In this document: positions 50,922 through 60,111 of the stretch, in pieces
How the letters are laid out: each line of letters opens with the position of its first letter
Numbering within the stretch: the first letter of the stretch is position 1
Source: Porphyromonadaceae bacterium UBA4262
GTDB lineage: Bacteria > Bacteroidota > Bacteroidia > Bacteroidales > Muribaculaceae
Length of the DNA stretch: 64,000 bases
Reading direction: 5' to 3'
Assembly (NCBI GenBank): GCA_002396085.1
Contig: DGWI01000012.1
Coordinates: 120,066 to 184,065 of the forward strand
The notes under the pieces: generated by a model
What the model was told of the DNA's origin: nothing
What the model saw: the letters and a program-made list of their open reading frames with translations, nothing else
Databases searched by the model: none
Position numbers and translations under genes: made by a program

Positions 50922-52361
50922 TTGCACCTGACGTTTGTCACACCACCGGTACTCGTTGGCAAGCGACCTGCCGAACGCACTGCAGGTTGCACGCACGTGG
51001 TGTATCTGGCTCCCAACACCTACGAACTGATGGTCGTGGCAATGGTTGAGCAGAGTGGACAACACCGCGTTGAGTGCAAGGACTTTGTCTACGACCGTGG
51101 CAAGCGAAGCGATTTTGAGCGATGGTTGCAGTCCGACGATAGTGACATCTACCTGATGTGGACTGTCAATCTGTCGATTGACAACGACCTAGAGGCCATT
51201 GCCCTGATGCTAAAGCACCGCCCCCAGTGCCACATTGTGCTCATGGGTCCAGGACCGACGCATTTCACCGAAAGGTGCTTGCCCGACGAGCGAGTGATTG
51301 TGGTGCGCGGTGAACCCGAGCAGACTGTCGCCGACTTGATTGCGACCATGAGTGACGGTGGCGACTGGACTAAGGTGCAAGGCATCTCATGGCGAAACCA
51401 CAACGGAGTAGTGAACAATCCTAGCCGCGCGCTCATCACCGACCTTGACACGCTGCCACTACCGGCACGACACCACCTGGAGGGCCGCAAATATTACAAC
51501 CCCAAACTCAAGTGCGAGCCCTACACCACCGCCGTCACCTCGCGCAACTGTCCCTTCCATTGCATCTATTGTGTGCCCAGTTCGCTCACCTTCGCCCGCG
51601 AGATTGAGCACCGCCGCGTGCATGGCTGCAAGCCACCCATCGGCATGCGCAGTGTGGCCAGTGTCGACCGCGAGATGGAACAACTGTGTCGCATGGGCTA
51701 CAAGGCTGTGGGCTTCATGGACGACAATTTCATCTGGAACGAGGAGCGTACACTGCAACTGTGCGAAGTGATGCGCCGTCATGGACTGGTGTGGGGGTGC
51801 CAGGCTCGTGTCGATGCCATCACCGAGCCTATCGCAGAAGCCCTGGGCAAGAGTGGATGCCGCTATGTTGACCTCGGGGTGGAGTCGTTCGACGACAAGA
51901 TTCTAGCCTATATCAAGAAAGGTATCACGCGCGACCAGATATACCATGCCGTCGGCCTACTCAAACAGTATGGTGTGCCTGTCAAACTGAACATCCTCAT
52001 CGGTTGCAGCCCGCTAGAGACACCCGATACCGTGCGACAAACCCTGCGCGAAGCCCAACGACTGGATGTCGACCAAGTGATGTTCAACATCGTGTCACCC
52101 TTCCCCGGTACCGAATACTATCAGTTGTGCCGTGACAATGGCTGGATCAGCACTGGCGACTATGTGCCCAGTGATGTCCAGCGTCAGTCAATCCTCAATT
52201 TGCCCCACCTCACTGCACGACAGATGGAGCGAGCCTTGTTCTGGAATAATATCCGCTACTTCTTGTCGTGGCGATTCGCTAGCCGACAACTGCGGCAATT
52301 CACCAATTGGCACCAATTCAGCCACGCTTGCCGCGCACTACGCATCAAACTCTTTGGATAA
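50922..52361 (+). CDS. B12-binding-type radical SAM protein (TTG start)
   Basis: 479 residues. The N-terminal part (LTFVTPPVLVGKRPAERT, then YELMVVAMVEQSGQ) resembles a cobalamin-binding-type domain. The radical SAM cluster is CPFHCIYC (CxxxCxxC, near residue 209). Later motifs are YVDLGVESFDDKILAYIKKG and PFPGTEYYQLCRD, typical of B12-dependent radical SAM enzymes. The reaction is unknown. The TTG at 50922 is the only start that fits: an in-frame TAG at 50910 precedes it, and the next Met codons are well inside the conserved start. The GT2 gene follows after 10 bases, so lipid or cell-surface modification is plausible. Confidence 0.85.
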   Translation: MHLTFVTPPVLVGKRPAERTAGCTHVVYLAPNTYELMVVAMVEQSGQHRVECKDFVYDRGKRSDFERWLQSDDSDIYLMWTVNLSIDNDLEAIALMLKHRPQCHIVLMGPGPTHFTERCLPDERVIVVRGEPEQTVADLIATMSDGGDWTKVQGISWRNHNGVVNNPSRALITDLDTLPLPARHHLEGRKYYNPKLKCEPYTTAVTSRNCPFHCIYCVPSSLTFAREIEHRRVHGCKPPIGMRSVASVDREMEQLCRMGYKAVGFMDDNFIWNEERTLQLCEVMRRHGLVWGCQARVDAITEPIAEALGKSGCRYVDLGVESFDDKILAYIKKGITRDQIYHAVGLLKQYGVPVKLNILIGCSPLETPDTVRQTLREAQRLDVDQVMFNIVSPFPGTEYYQLCRDNGWISTGDYVPSDVQRQSILNLPHLTARQMERALFWNNIRYFLSWRFASRQLRQFTNWHQFSHACRALRIKLFG

Positions 52362-52371
52362 ATCTCATGCT

Positions 52372-53124
52372 ATGAAGCGATTGTCAATCATCATACTTAC
52401 TTACAACCACTTGGACGACACTTGCCGCTGCCTGGAGTCGCTCATGCCTGTGATGAAGCGCGACGATGTCGAGGTTATCATCATTGATAATGCATCGACC
52501 GATGGCACACCACAATACATTGCCGAGCACTATCCACTCATCCACTTGACAGTCAACTCCACAAATCGCGGGATAGCAGCCGCACGCAATCAAGGATTTG
52601 CACAGGCAACCGCCCCAATGCTCCTCATCTTGGACAACGACACAGTGGTCAACACTCGCGCTATCGACGGCATGATGGATTATCTGGATTCGCACCCCCA
52701 CGTTGGGCTGTGCGCCTGCCGCATGATCGACACCGAGGGCAACGTGCAGCGCAGTTTCCGTCCTTTCCCGGGACTGAAAGGTAAGGTGCTGAGTGTGCTG
52801 GGCTTGCGACTTGCCGCCGAGAAGTATCGTGCCGATGACGAGGGAGCCATCGAGCCGTTCTATGTCATCGGTGCATGCCAGATGATCAGGCGCGAGGCAT
52901 TCGAGCAAGTGGGCAATCTTGATGAGGCTATCTTCTATGGTCCTGAGGATGCAGACTTCTGCCAGCGACTGCGACAGGCCGGATGGCAAATCAAGTATCT
53001 GCCCCAGTACAGCATCATACACACCTATTACCGCCACACACGACACCACCCCCTGTCTCGACTGGGAATGCATCACATCCGTGGCTTGCTGCACTTCTAC
53101 AACAAGTACGGCCGCTTATCGTGA
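52372..53124 (+). CDS. GT2 family glycosyltransferase
   Basis: 250 residues. It begins KRLSIIILTYNHLDDTCRCLESL and has the nucleotide-sugar motifs VIIIDNASTDGT (residues about 35-46) and LLILDNDTVVN (DxD-like, about 84-93). GACQMIRREAFEQVG and YGPEDADFCQRLRQAGW are conserved features of the rhamnosyltransferase-like (WbbL-type) branch. No membrane helices are evident. The start at ATG 52372 is chosen since upstream codons lie in the radical SAM gene. It is close behind the radical SAM gene, and the two probably act in the same pathway. Confidence 0.88.
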   Translation: MKRLSIIILTYNHLDDTCRCLESLMPVMKRDDVEVIIIDNASTDGTPQYIAEHYPLIHLTVNSTNRGIAAARNQGFAQATAPMLLILDNDTVVNTRAIDGMMDYLDSHPHVGLCACRMIDTEGNVQRSFRPFPGLKGKVLSVLGLRLAAEKYRADDEGAIEPFYVIGACQMIRREAFEQVGNLDEAIFYGPEDADFCQRLRQAGWQIKYLPQYSIIHTYYRHTRHHPLSRLGMHHIRGLLHFYNKYGRLS

Positions 53125-53171
53125 TGCTCCAAGCCGCGACAATGGCTAGAAGCACAGTGTGTGATTAGGAA

Positions 53172-54383
53172 TCAGAACATCGAGGCAACTCGACGGACGG
53201 CTGCAAGGAATGCTTGCACCTCGTCGAGCGTGTTGTAGACGGCAAGTGAGGCACGCACCATGCCAGTAACGCCAAAGCGCTCCATCAGCGGCTGCGCACA
53301 GTGATGACCCGTGCGGACGGCGATGCCCAACTTGTCGAGCAGTAAGCCCATGTCGTAACTATTGATGTCACGAACAAGGAAGGACACAACCGCTCCCTTG
53401 TCGGGTGCGGTGCCATAGATGTGTGTGCCGTCAATCTCGAGCAGTCCTTGCGTCATGGCCTGCAACAACTCATGCTCATGGGCAGCGATGTTGTCGATAC
53501 CCAACTCATCGATATAGTCGATGGCACGTGCCAGAGCAGCAATGCCGACATAGTCGGGTGTGCCAGCCTCGAACTTGAAAGGCAACTCAGCAAAAGTCGT
53601 TTTGTCGAAAGACACATGGCCAATCATCTCGCCACCACCCTGATAGGGAGGCAATTTCTCTAACCACTGGCGCTTGCCATAGAGCACTCCCACACCCGTC
53701 GGCCCATACATCTTGTGACTCGACAGGGCATAGAAGTCGCAGTCCAAATCCTGCATGTCCAGAGCCAAATGAGGTGCAGCCTGGGCACCATCGACAAGCA
53801 CAGGCACATCGTGGCTGTGAGCAATATCGATCATGCGCTTGACCGGGTTGACCGTTCCCAACACATTGCTCACATGAGCCAAGGCGACAAAGCGGGTGTT
53901 GTCGGTGAACATATCTTCATAGGCCTCAATGTTCAACTGACCATCATCGCTGATGGGCACCACACGGATGCGTATGCGCTTGCGACGACCGATGAGTTGC
54001 CAGGGGACGATGTTGCTGTGGTGTTCCATGACGGTGAGGATAATCTCATCATCATGCTCAAGCATGTCGCCGATGGACGATGCCACCAGATTGATGCTCT
54101 CGGTGGTGCCGCGAGTAAAGATGATTTCCTGAATGCTCTGAGCATTGATGTGTCGCCGCACCTTCTCGCGAGTGGCCTCGACCATATCGGTGGCCTCCTG
54201 CGACAAAGTGTGTACGCCCCGATGCACGTTGGCTTTGTGGCAATGATACATCTCATCGATAGCATCAACCACACGGCTGGGTGCCAGCGATGTGGCGGCA
54301 TTGTCCAAATAAATGAGTGGCCGTCCCTCAACCTTACGGGTCAGGATGGGGTATTCACTCCGTATTTTAGTTAAATCTAGCAA
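53172..54383 (-). CDS. sufS: Cysteine desulfurase SufS
   Basis: 403 residues, PLP enzyme supplying sulfur for Fe-S cluster assembly. The Schiff-base Lys is in ALSSHKMYGPTGVG; the catalytic Cys is in GIAVRTGHHCAQPLM. IYLDNAATSLAPS near the N-terminus is typical of the SufS/CsdB type (class II). Last gene of sufBCDS in the minus direction. 66 bases separate it from sufD, including a heptamer array. Confidence 0.95.
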   Translation of the reverse strand: MLDLTKIRSEYPILTRKVEGRPLIYLDNAATSLAPSRVVDAIDEMYHCHKANVHRGVHTLSQEATDMVEATREKVRRHINAQSIQEIIFTRGTTESINLVASSIGDMLEHDDEIILTVMEHHSNIVPWQLIGRRKRIRIRVVPISDDGQLNIEAYEDMFTDNTRFVALAHVSNVLGTVNPVKRMIDIAHSHDVPVLVDGAQAAPHLALDMQDLDCDFYALSSHKMYGPTGVGVLYGKRQWLEKLPPYQGGGEMIGHVSFDKTTFAELPFKFEAGTPDYVGIAALARAIDYIDELGIDNIAAHEHELLQAMTQGLLEIDGTHIYGTAPDKGAVVSFLVRDINSYDMGLLLDKLGIAVRTGHHCAQPLMERFGVTGMVRASLAVYNTLDEVQAFLAAVRRVASMF

Positions 54384-54388
54384 CTCTT

Positions 54389-54420
54389 TAGAATTAAGAA
54401 TTTATAATTAAGAATTTAGA
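54389..54420. repeat. Heptamer array between sufD and sufS
   Basis: TAGAATT, AAGAATT, TATAATT, AAGAATT in strict 7-bp phase, then TAGA. It lies just before the sufS start codon on the minus strand. The same heptamers occur at 23052 and 62583. Confidence 0.85.
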
Positions 54421-54449
54421 CCGCCGCCCACTCAACATTGCGCTTTGAC

Positions 54450-55796
54450 CTAGTGGCAGACGGCTGCACAAGCACCACAATTGGCCAATGTGCCATTGAA
54501 GCGTTTCTCGACCAGATAACGCAGGCGGTCGCGCAGGGTGTCAAGGCGCACGGCTTCAATGACATCGGCCATGAAGGCCTGCATCAACAGATTGCGTGCT
54601 TCATCAAGGCTGATGCCGCGTGTGCGCATATAGTAGAGGGCCTCATCATCAAGTTGACCGATGGTAGTGCCATGTGAACACTTCACATCATCGGTATATA
54701 TCTCGAGTTGAGGTTTTGTGTACATCTTAGCCTGATTAGACGAGCAGATGTTGCGATTGCCCTGGTAGGCCTCAACCCGCGGACAGTCGGGCTGTACAAG
54801 AATCTTGCCCGCAAATGCTCCAACCGCCTGGTCACCAAGGACATACTTGAACATTTCGTTGCTGTGGCAGCGAGGTGCGCGATGATCCAGGTGAGTGTGA
54901 GTGTCAACATGTTGTGTACCACTGGCGATGGTCATACCCAACAACTGCGTCTCGGCATGCTCGCCATCGACCACAACATGGTAGTCATTGCGCGTGATGC
55001 CATTGGTCAGCGTGATGCCGTCGACCAGCACATTGCTGCCCGCACTCTGGTGGACATAGATACTCGACACACGATGGGTCAGTGGGCCGCTCTCCTCCAT
55101 GTCGTAGTAGTCGAAGGTAGCATTCTCGCCAGCAAACACCTCAACCACCTGCGAGGTGAGACAGTCGACATCAGCACTCTGGGTGTGGTCACACACCAGC
55201 ATGCGAGCATGAGCATTCTCCTCCAGCACAACCAGCACACGACGCACTACCATCATCGGTCGCGTGTAGTTGAGTATGTTGACCAACTGAATGGTTTTCT
55301 CGGCAGTGAAACCAGCAGGTACATAGACCAGGATACCGTCCTGTGCCAGCATTGTGTTCAGTGCCACAGTGGGGTCGTCAAGCGATGCCAAGCGACCATA
55401 ATAACGGTCGAGCAACTGGGGATGGTTGACCGCGGCCTGAGCCAGCGACTCGACCACGACCCCACCCTCCTGCCGGCGGGCTGTGTTGCTGGGATGGAAG
55501 ATGTCGTTATAGGTATAGTACATGCAGGTGCTCATATTGGGCACATCGCAGTGAAATACCGCCGACGGGTCAATGTCGAAGTCGAGCCGCCCAATGTTCA
55601 CGCCATAGTCGGGCGCAAAGATGGCATTGAGGTCGGTCGCCTCATAGTCCTCCTGCCCCTTGAGCGGCAGTGTGGCGCCTTCCAGTGCTTGACGTGCCTG
55701 TTGCCGCAAGTTGTTTAGCGCTTGCGGTGCATGAGCCTCAATCAGTTCACGATGCTCGTCATGCAGGTCAATATATTGCTTTAATGAATTCATCAT
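54450..55796 (-). CDS. sufD: Fe-S cluster assembly protein SufD
   Basis: 448 residues, right-handed beta-helix scaffold protein that works with SufB and SufC. Characteristic segments: VVVEENAHARMLVCDHTQ-like VVLEENAHARMLVCDHTQS, THTHLDHRAPRCHSNEMFKYVL, and KCSHGTTIGQLDDEALYYMRTRGIS. The C-terminus is Cys-rich (LANCGACAAVCH), an unusual end for SufD. ATG 55796 lies one base after the sufC stop; ATG 55805 or 55793 is possible. The longer frame to 55856 runs into sufC. Confidence 0.93.
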   Translation of the reverse strand: MMNSLKQYIDLHDEHRELIEAHAPQALNNLRQQARQALEGATLPLKGQEDYEATDLNAIFAPDYGVNIGRLDFDIDPSAVFHCDVPNMSTCMYYTYNDIFHPSNTARRQEGGVVVESLAQAAVNHPQLLDRYYGRLASLDDPTVALNTMLAQDGILVYVPAGFTAEKTIQLVNILNYTRPMMVVRRVLVVLEENAHARMLVCDHTQSADVDCLTSQVVEVFAGENATFDYYDMEESGPLTHRVSSIYVHQSAGSNVLVDGITLTNGITRNDYHVVVDGEHAETQLLGMTIASGTQHVDTHTHLDHRAPRCHSNEMFKYVLGDQAVGAFAGKILVQPDCPRVEAYQGNRNICSSNQAKMYTKPQLEIYTDDVKCSHGTTIGQLDDEALYYMRTRGISLDEARNLLMQAFMADVIEAVRLDTLRDRLRYLVEKRFNGTLANCGACAAVCH

Positions 55797-55797
55797 A

Positions 55798-56550
55798 CTA
55801 TTCATTATGCATTTGCTTAATCCAGTCGTAGCCTTTTTCTTCGAGTTCGAGGGCAAGTTCGGGACCAGCGCTCATGACGATGCGCCCCTTGTAGAGGATG
55901 TGTACAAAGTCGGGCTTGATGTAGTCGAGCAGTCGCTGGTAGTGCGTGATGACGATAGTGGCATTGTCCTTACTCTTAAGCTGGTTGACACCACTGGCCA
56001 CAATGCGCAAGGCATCGATGTCAAGACCGCTGTCGGTCTCGTCGAGGATGCTCAAGCGCGGCTCAAGCATGGCCATCTGGAAGATTTCGTTGCGTTTCTT
56101 CTCACCACCACTAAAGCCCTCATTGACAGCACGGCTAGCCAACTTGTTATCAAGTTGCACCACGGCACGCTTCTCGCGCATGAGTTTGAGAAAATCACTG
56201 GCATTCAGCGGTTCCTGACCGTTGTACTTGCGTTTCTCGTTGACGGCCGCACGCATGAAGTTGACCATCGACACACCGGGTATCTCGACAGGGTACTGAA
56301 AACTGAGGAACAATCCCTCGTGGGCGCGATCCTCGGGCGACAGAGCCAGCAAGTCCTTGCCATAGAACTCAACCTCGCCACCTGTGACGGTAAAAGCAGG
56401 ATGGCCCGTCAGCACCGAACTGAGCGTACTCTTGCCACTGCCATTAGGGCCCATGATGGCATGAACCTCACCAGGGCGCACAGTCAGGTTGACACCCTTC
56501 AATATCTCTTTGCCCTCGACTGAGGCATGTAAATCCTTGATTTTAAGCAT
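55798..56550 (-). CDS. sufC: Fe-S cluster assembly ATPase SufC
   Basis: 250-residue ABC-type ATPase, soluble, binds SufB-SufD. Walker A GPNGSGKST (residues about 34-42), signature SGGEKKRNE, Walker B LSILDETDSGLDID. Ends close to sufD. It starts 85 bases after the sufB stop, with a 9-bp CTAGA array filling that gap. Confidence 0.96.
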   Translation of the reverse strand: MLKIKDLHASVEGKEILKGVNLTVRPGEVHAIMGPNGSGKSTLSSVLTGHPAFTVTGGEVEFYGKDLLALSPEDRAHEGLFLSFQYPVEIPGVSMVNFMRAAVNEKRKYNGQEPLNASDFLKLMREKRAVVQLDNKLASRAVNEGFSGGEKKRNEIFQMAMLEPRLSILDETDSGLDIDALRIVASGVNQLKSKDNATIVITHYQRLLDYIKPDFVHILYKGRIVMSAGPELALELEEKGYDWIKQMHNE

Positions 56551-56565
56551 TGTGATTGTTTTTTT

Positions 56566-56617
56566 ACTAGAAATTCTAGATATGCTAGATGCTCTAGAGA
56601 GCCTAGACAGACTAGAG
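56566..56617. repeat. 9-bp CTAGA array E (sufB-sufC gap)
   Basis: CTAG begins at 56567, 56576, 56585, 56594, 56603 and 56612: six units with exactly 9-bp period. Confidence 0.95.
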
Positions 56618-56635
56618 CATCAGATATTTGTATTA

Positions 56636-58099
56636 TTATCCTACCGAGCCTTCGAGTGACACGCTGAGTAGTTTTTGAGCCTCAACGGCGAACTCCATGG
56701 GCAACTTGGCCATAACTTCCTTGGCATAGCCATTGACAATCAGCCCCACAGCATCCTCAGTGCTGATGCCACGCTGGTTGCAATAGAAGATCTGATCCTC
56801 GTTGATCTTGCTTGTAGTCGCCTCGTGCTCGACCACACTTGAATCATTGCCCACCTCGATGACCGGGAAGGTGTGGGCACCGCTGGTGTCGCTCAGCAGC
56901 AGCGAGTCGCACTGGGTGTAGTTGCGGCAGCCAGTGGCCTTGGGCGCGACACGCACCAGTCCGCGATAACTGTTCTCGCTGTGTCCGGCACTGATGCCTT
57001 TGCTCACAATGGTGCTGCGGCTGTTGCGACCCAGATGAATCATCTTGGTGCCCGTGTCGGCCATCTGGTAGTTGCGCGTCAAGGCGACGCTGTAGAACTC
57101 ACCCACCGAGTTATCACCCTTGAGGATGCAACTGGGATACTTCCAGGTGATGGCGCTGCCCGTCTCGACTTGCGTCCACGACAGTTTGCTGTGATCGCCA
57201 CGGCACAGACCACGCTTGGTCACTAGATTGTAGATACCTCCCTTGCCGTCCTTGTCACCGGGGTACCAGTTCTGAACAGTGCTATACTTCACCTCGGCAC
57301 GATCCTCGACGATAATCTCGACAATGGCGGCATGCAACTGGTTCTCGTCACGCATGGGGGCAGTGCAACCCTCAAGATAGGAAACATAAGCGTCATCATC
57401 AGCCACGATGAGCGTGCGCTCAAACTGGCCAGTCTGCGCAGCATTGATGCGGAAATAACTAGACAATTCCATGGGGCATCGCACACCCTTGGGGATGTAG
57501 ACAAATGAGCCATCGCTGAACACGGCACTATTGAGTGCGGCATAGAAGTTGTCGGTGTAGGGCACCACTGTGCCCAGATACTTGCGCACCAGGTCGGGAT
57601 AGTCGCGCACTGCCTCGCTGATCGAGCAGAAGATGATGCCCAGTTCGGCCAGACGCTCACTGTAGGTGGTGCGCACACTCACACTATCAACGATGGCATC
57701 GACAGCCATGCCGCTCAGCGCCATACGCTCCTCCAGGGGGATGCCCAGTTTGTCAAAAGTGCGTTGCAACTCGGGATCAATCTCACCGGGCTTGTCGGTC
57801 TTCTGCTTGGGTGCCGCATAGTAACTGATATCCTGATAATCAATCTCGGGCAGATTGACATGGCCCCATGTGGGTTGCTTGAGTGTGCGCCAGTGGGCGA
57901 ATGCCTTCAGGCGAAACTCTAGCAGCCACTCGGGCTCATGCTTGAGAGCCGAGATTTGACGCACGATATCCTCGTTGAGCCCCTTGGGGATGACCGCAGT
58001 CTCAATATCGGTCACAAAGCCGTATTTGTATTCCTCGTTAGCGGCCTCGTGGATGATTTCGTTGGGTTGGTTTTTCTTATTATTGTCTTTTTCGTTCAT
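56636..58099 (-). CDS. sufB: Fe-S cluster assembly protein SufB
   Basis: 487 residues, scaffold on which clusters form. Signature segments: YIPKGVRCPMELSSYFRINA, FERTLIVADDDAYVSYLEGC, and the late NDSSVVEHEATTSKINEDQIFYCNQRGIS. It is the first gene of the minus-strand suf group. A -7 box lies 28-35 bases upstream. Confidence 0.96.
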   Translation of the reverse strand: MNEKDNNKKNQPNEIIHEAANEEYKYGFVTDIETAVIPKGLNEDIVRQISALKHEPEWLLEFRLKAFAHWRTLKQPTWGHVNLPEIDYQDISYYAAPKQKTDKPGEIDPELQRTFDKLGIPLEERMALSGMAVDAIVDSVSVRTTYSERLAELGIIFCSISEAVRDYPDLVRKYLGTVVPYTDNFYAALNSAVFSDGSFVYIPKGVRCPMELSSYFRINAAQTGQFERTLIVADDDAYVSYLEGCTAPMRDENQLHAAIVEIIVEDRAEVKYSTVQNWYPGDKDGKGGIYNLVTKRGLCRGDHSKLSWTQVETGSAITWKYPSCILKGDNSVGEFYSVALTRNYQMADTGTKMIHLGRNSRSTIVSKGISAGHSENSYRGLVRVAPKATGCRNYTQCDSLLLSDTSGAHTFPVIEVGNDSSVVEHEATTSKINEDQIFYCNQRGISTEDAVGLIVNGYAKEVMAKLPMEFAVEAQKLLSVSLEGSVG

Positions 58100-58126
58100 T
58101 GTAAGTCAACGGTTGCGAAACAAACT

Positions 58127-58134
58127 GCAAAATT
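58127..58134 (-). promoter_or_regulatory. -7 box of the suf operon
   Basis: TAATTTTG on the minus strand, about 28 bases before the sufB ATG. No clear TTG at the expected distance. Confidence 0.5.
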
Positions 58135-58256
58135 ACACCTTTTTATTTACCCGTCCATCAAAGAACACGATTTTTAACACCATTTCAGTCTACACAAACG
58201 TCAACTATTATCCCAAACTCAATATTCCACACATGATGGCCGACAATAAATAGTGG

Positions 58257-59228
58257 CTAGAGAATGAAGAATGGCGAGGCATCATAGCGCGGCAGGGCAT
58301 AGAGTTGGACGTCGCGCGTGCGCTGATCGGGAGCGTTGCTCGCATCGCCCACAGTGAGCCCCCGCTGCTCAAGTGCGCTTCGCATCGTGCGCAGAGCCTG
58401 CTCGGGCGTGTTGTTGTCATTGCTCAAGTGGCACAAAAACAACCACTTGAGACCCGAATGATAGTGCTGAGCCACAAATTGTGCAGCCACCTCGTTGTCC
58501 AGATGTCCTTTTGGTCCACGAACACGGGCCTTGAGAAACTCAGGATAACGCCCCGTGTCGAGCATGGTGCGGTCGTAGTTACTCTCAATCATCAGATAGT
58601 GCGCCTGCTCCATATAGTACTCAGCGCGTGGGGTGATGACTCCCATGTCGGTAGCAACCACAAAGTTCTGGTTGCCCATCTGGATGCTAAAACCCATGTT
58701 GTCGGTGCCATCGTGCGAAGTCTCAAAAGCGGTGAACTCCATGCCACAAAGTTTGAAAGGTGTCTCAAGCCAGATGGGCACCTGGTAGTCCTTGACCCGG
58801 CGCGAGATGTTGTGACGACGCAACATCCCGTTCATCAGTCGCATGGTGCAATAGATGCGTGCCTGCTTGTTGTAGTCTCGAACTATCTTGTAGACATAGC
58901 GCACATGGTCTTGATGGTCGTGTGTGAGGACAACGCCCTTGACGGCATCACGCGAGATGCCATTGCGCCGCAACTCATCAAATACGTTCTGTGGATCGAC
59001 ACCGGCATCAATGAGCACACCACTCTGCGTGGTCCCAATATATGAACAGTTGCCGCTACTGCCACTGCCCAGGCTGATGAACGCCAGGCCAGTTCCCAAC
59101 TCATTGTCCGAGGTCAGCAACACCTGCTCGGCAGGTGACTGTGGCTTTTCGACAGGTTCATCCCACTCAAAGTTGATGGTCGGTGTGCCTTCATTAAATC
59201 TGTGATATCTTGTGGTCTTCTTATTCAT
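58257..59228 (-). CDS. MBL fold metallo-hydrolase, YycJ/WalJ-like
   Basis: 323 residues. FISLGSGSSGNCSYIG starts the domain; the metal site THDHQDH (HxHxDH) follows and later ligands are in FETSHDGTDN and ATDMGVI, with FLCHLSNDNN near the end. YycJ-type enzymes are predicted exonucleases or RNA/DNA hydrolases linked to cell-wall control. The preceding 45 residues (RYHRFNEGTPTINFEWDEP) are a lineage-specific N-terminus. ATG 59228 lies one base after the upstream stop, so translation is coupled to the methylase-family gene. Confidence 0.88.
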   Translation of the reverse strand: MNKKTTRYHRFNEGTPTINFEWDEPVEKPQSPAEQVLLTSDNELGTGLAFISLGSGSSGNCSYIGTTQSGVLIDAGVDPQNVFDELRRNGISRDAVKGVVLTHDHQDHVRYVYKIVRDYNKQARIYCTMRLMNGMLRRHNISRRVKDYQVPIWLETPFKLCGMEFTAFETSHDGTDNMGFSIQMGNQNFVVATDMGVITPRAEYYMEQAHYLMIESNYDRTMLDTGRYPEFLKARVRGPKGHLDNEVAAQFVAQHYHSGLKWLFLCHLSNDNNTPEQALRTMRSALEQRGLTVGDASNAPDQRTRDVQLYALPRYDASPFFIL

Positions 59229-59229
59229 C

Positions 59230-59934
59230 TCATTTATACAACAGGAAAATTGTGGGGGCCTTGCCAAAGTCGGTCTTATCGGCAGCCCACTGACGGATGG
59301 TGCGTGTGACGATGTGCTCTTTCTCGCCAGTGATGTCGCTGGCAACACACAGCCTCAAGTTACCGGGTAAGTGCCGTTTCAGGTCGGCCAGCAAAGCATT
59401 GTTGCGATAGGGAGTCTCGATGAAAATCTGCGTCTGGTCATCGCGCATGATACGTTGCTCCATGTCCTTGAATTTGCGCACACGCGCCGAAGCCTCGATG
59501 GGCAAATAGCCCAGAAAAGCGAACGACTGCCCGTTAAAGCCCGAAGCCATCAGCCCCATCAAGATGCTTGACGGCCCCACCAGGGGCACCACATGCAAGC
59601 CCCGCCGCTGGGCGATAGCCACCACATCAGCACCCGGGTCGGCGATAGCCGGACAGCCCGCTTCGCTGATGATGCCCATGGGTTCACCATTCTCGAGCGG
59701 TGCCAGATAAGAAGCGATGTCGTTTGGGTCGGTATGCCGATTGAGTTCGTAGAAAGTGAGTCCATCAATGTCGATGTCACGATCACACTTCTTGATAAAT
59801 CGTCTTGCCGAACGCACATTCTCGACAATGAAATGACGGATGCCCCGCACCACATCGATATTTGCGGCAGGAAGCACCTGACTGAGCGGCACATCGCTCA
59901 AAGTGACGGGTATGAGATACAATGCAGGTTTCAT
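59230..59934 (-). CDS. SAM-dependent methyltransferase, tetrapyrrole methylase/RsmI-like family
   Basis: 234 residues. It has the RsmI/tetrapyrrole-methylase elements: LYLIPVTLSDVPLSQV near the start, GIISEAGCPAIADPGADVV (the hallmark), VVPLVGPSSILMGLMASGF, and FIETPYRNNALLADL near the C-terminus. It resembles RsmI, which methylates the 2'-O of C1402 in 16S rRNA, but is shorter, and Bacteroidota carry a distinct second copy of this type; I leave the substrate open. The ATG at 59934 is preferred to an upstream TTG. Its promoter is at 59954, and the MBL gene is coupled downstream. Confidence 0.85.
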   Translation of the reverse strand: MKPALYLIPVTLSDVPLSQVLPAANIDVVRGIRHFIVENVRSARRFIKKCDRDIDIDGLTFYELNRHTDPNDIASYLAPLENGEPMGIISEAGCPAIADPGADVVAIAQRRGLHVVPLVGPSSILMGLMASGFNGQSFAFLGYLPIEASARVRKFKDMEQRIMRDDQTQIFIETPYRNNALLADLKRHLPGNLRLCVASDITGEKEHIVTRTIRQWAADKTDFGKAPTIFLLYK

Positions 59935-59953
59935 CACCAATTTAGTGAACTTG

Positions 59954-59961
59954 CAAAGTTA
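59954..59961 (-). promoter_or_regulatory. -7 box of the methylase-MBL pair
   Basis: TAACTTTG on the minus strand, 20 bases before the ATG at 59934. Confidence 0.55.
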
Positions 59962-60055
59962 GTAATAATATCTGGAAAAGCGCCCGCACAACTACCAAAA
60001 ATGTGATTTTTTAACCCTCAACCAGCACATGCTCCCAGCTTCATTTCTGAAAGAG

Positions 60056-60086
60056 TTGCACAATTCAAAGTTTTTGACGAACTTTG
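60056..60086 (+). promoter_or_regulatory. Probable promoter of the Cys-rich small protein
   Basis: TTG (60056-60058), 20 bases, GAACTTTG (60079-60086), one base from TAnnTTTG. It lies 25 bases before the ATG at 60112. Confidence 0.5.
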
Positions 60087-60111
60087 CAGCAATATTAAAA
60101 AATCTCACGCT

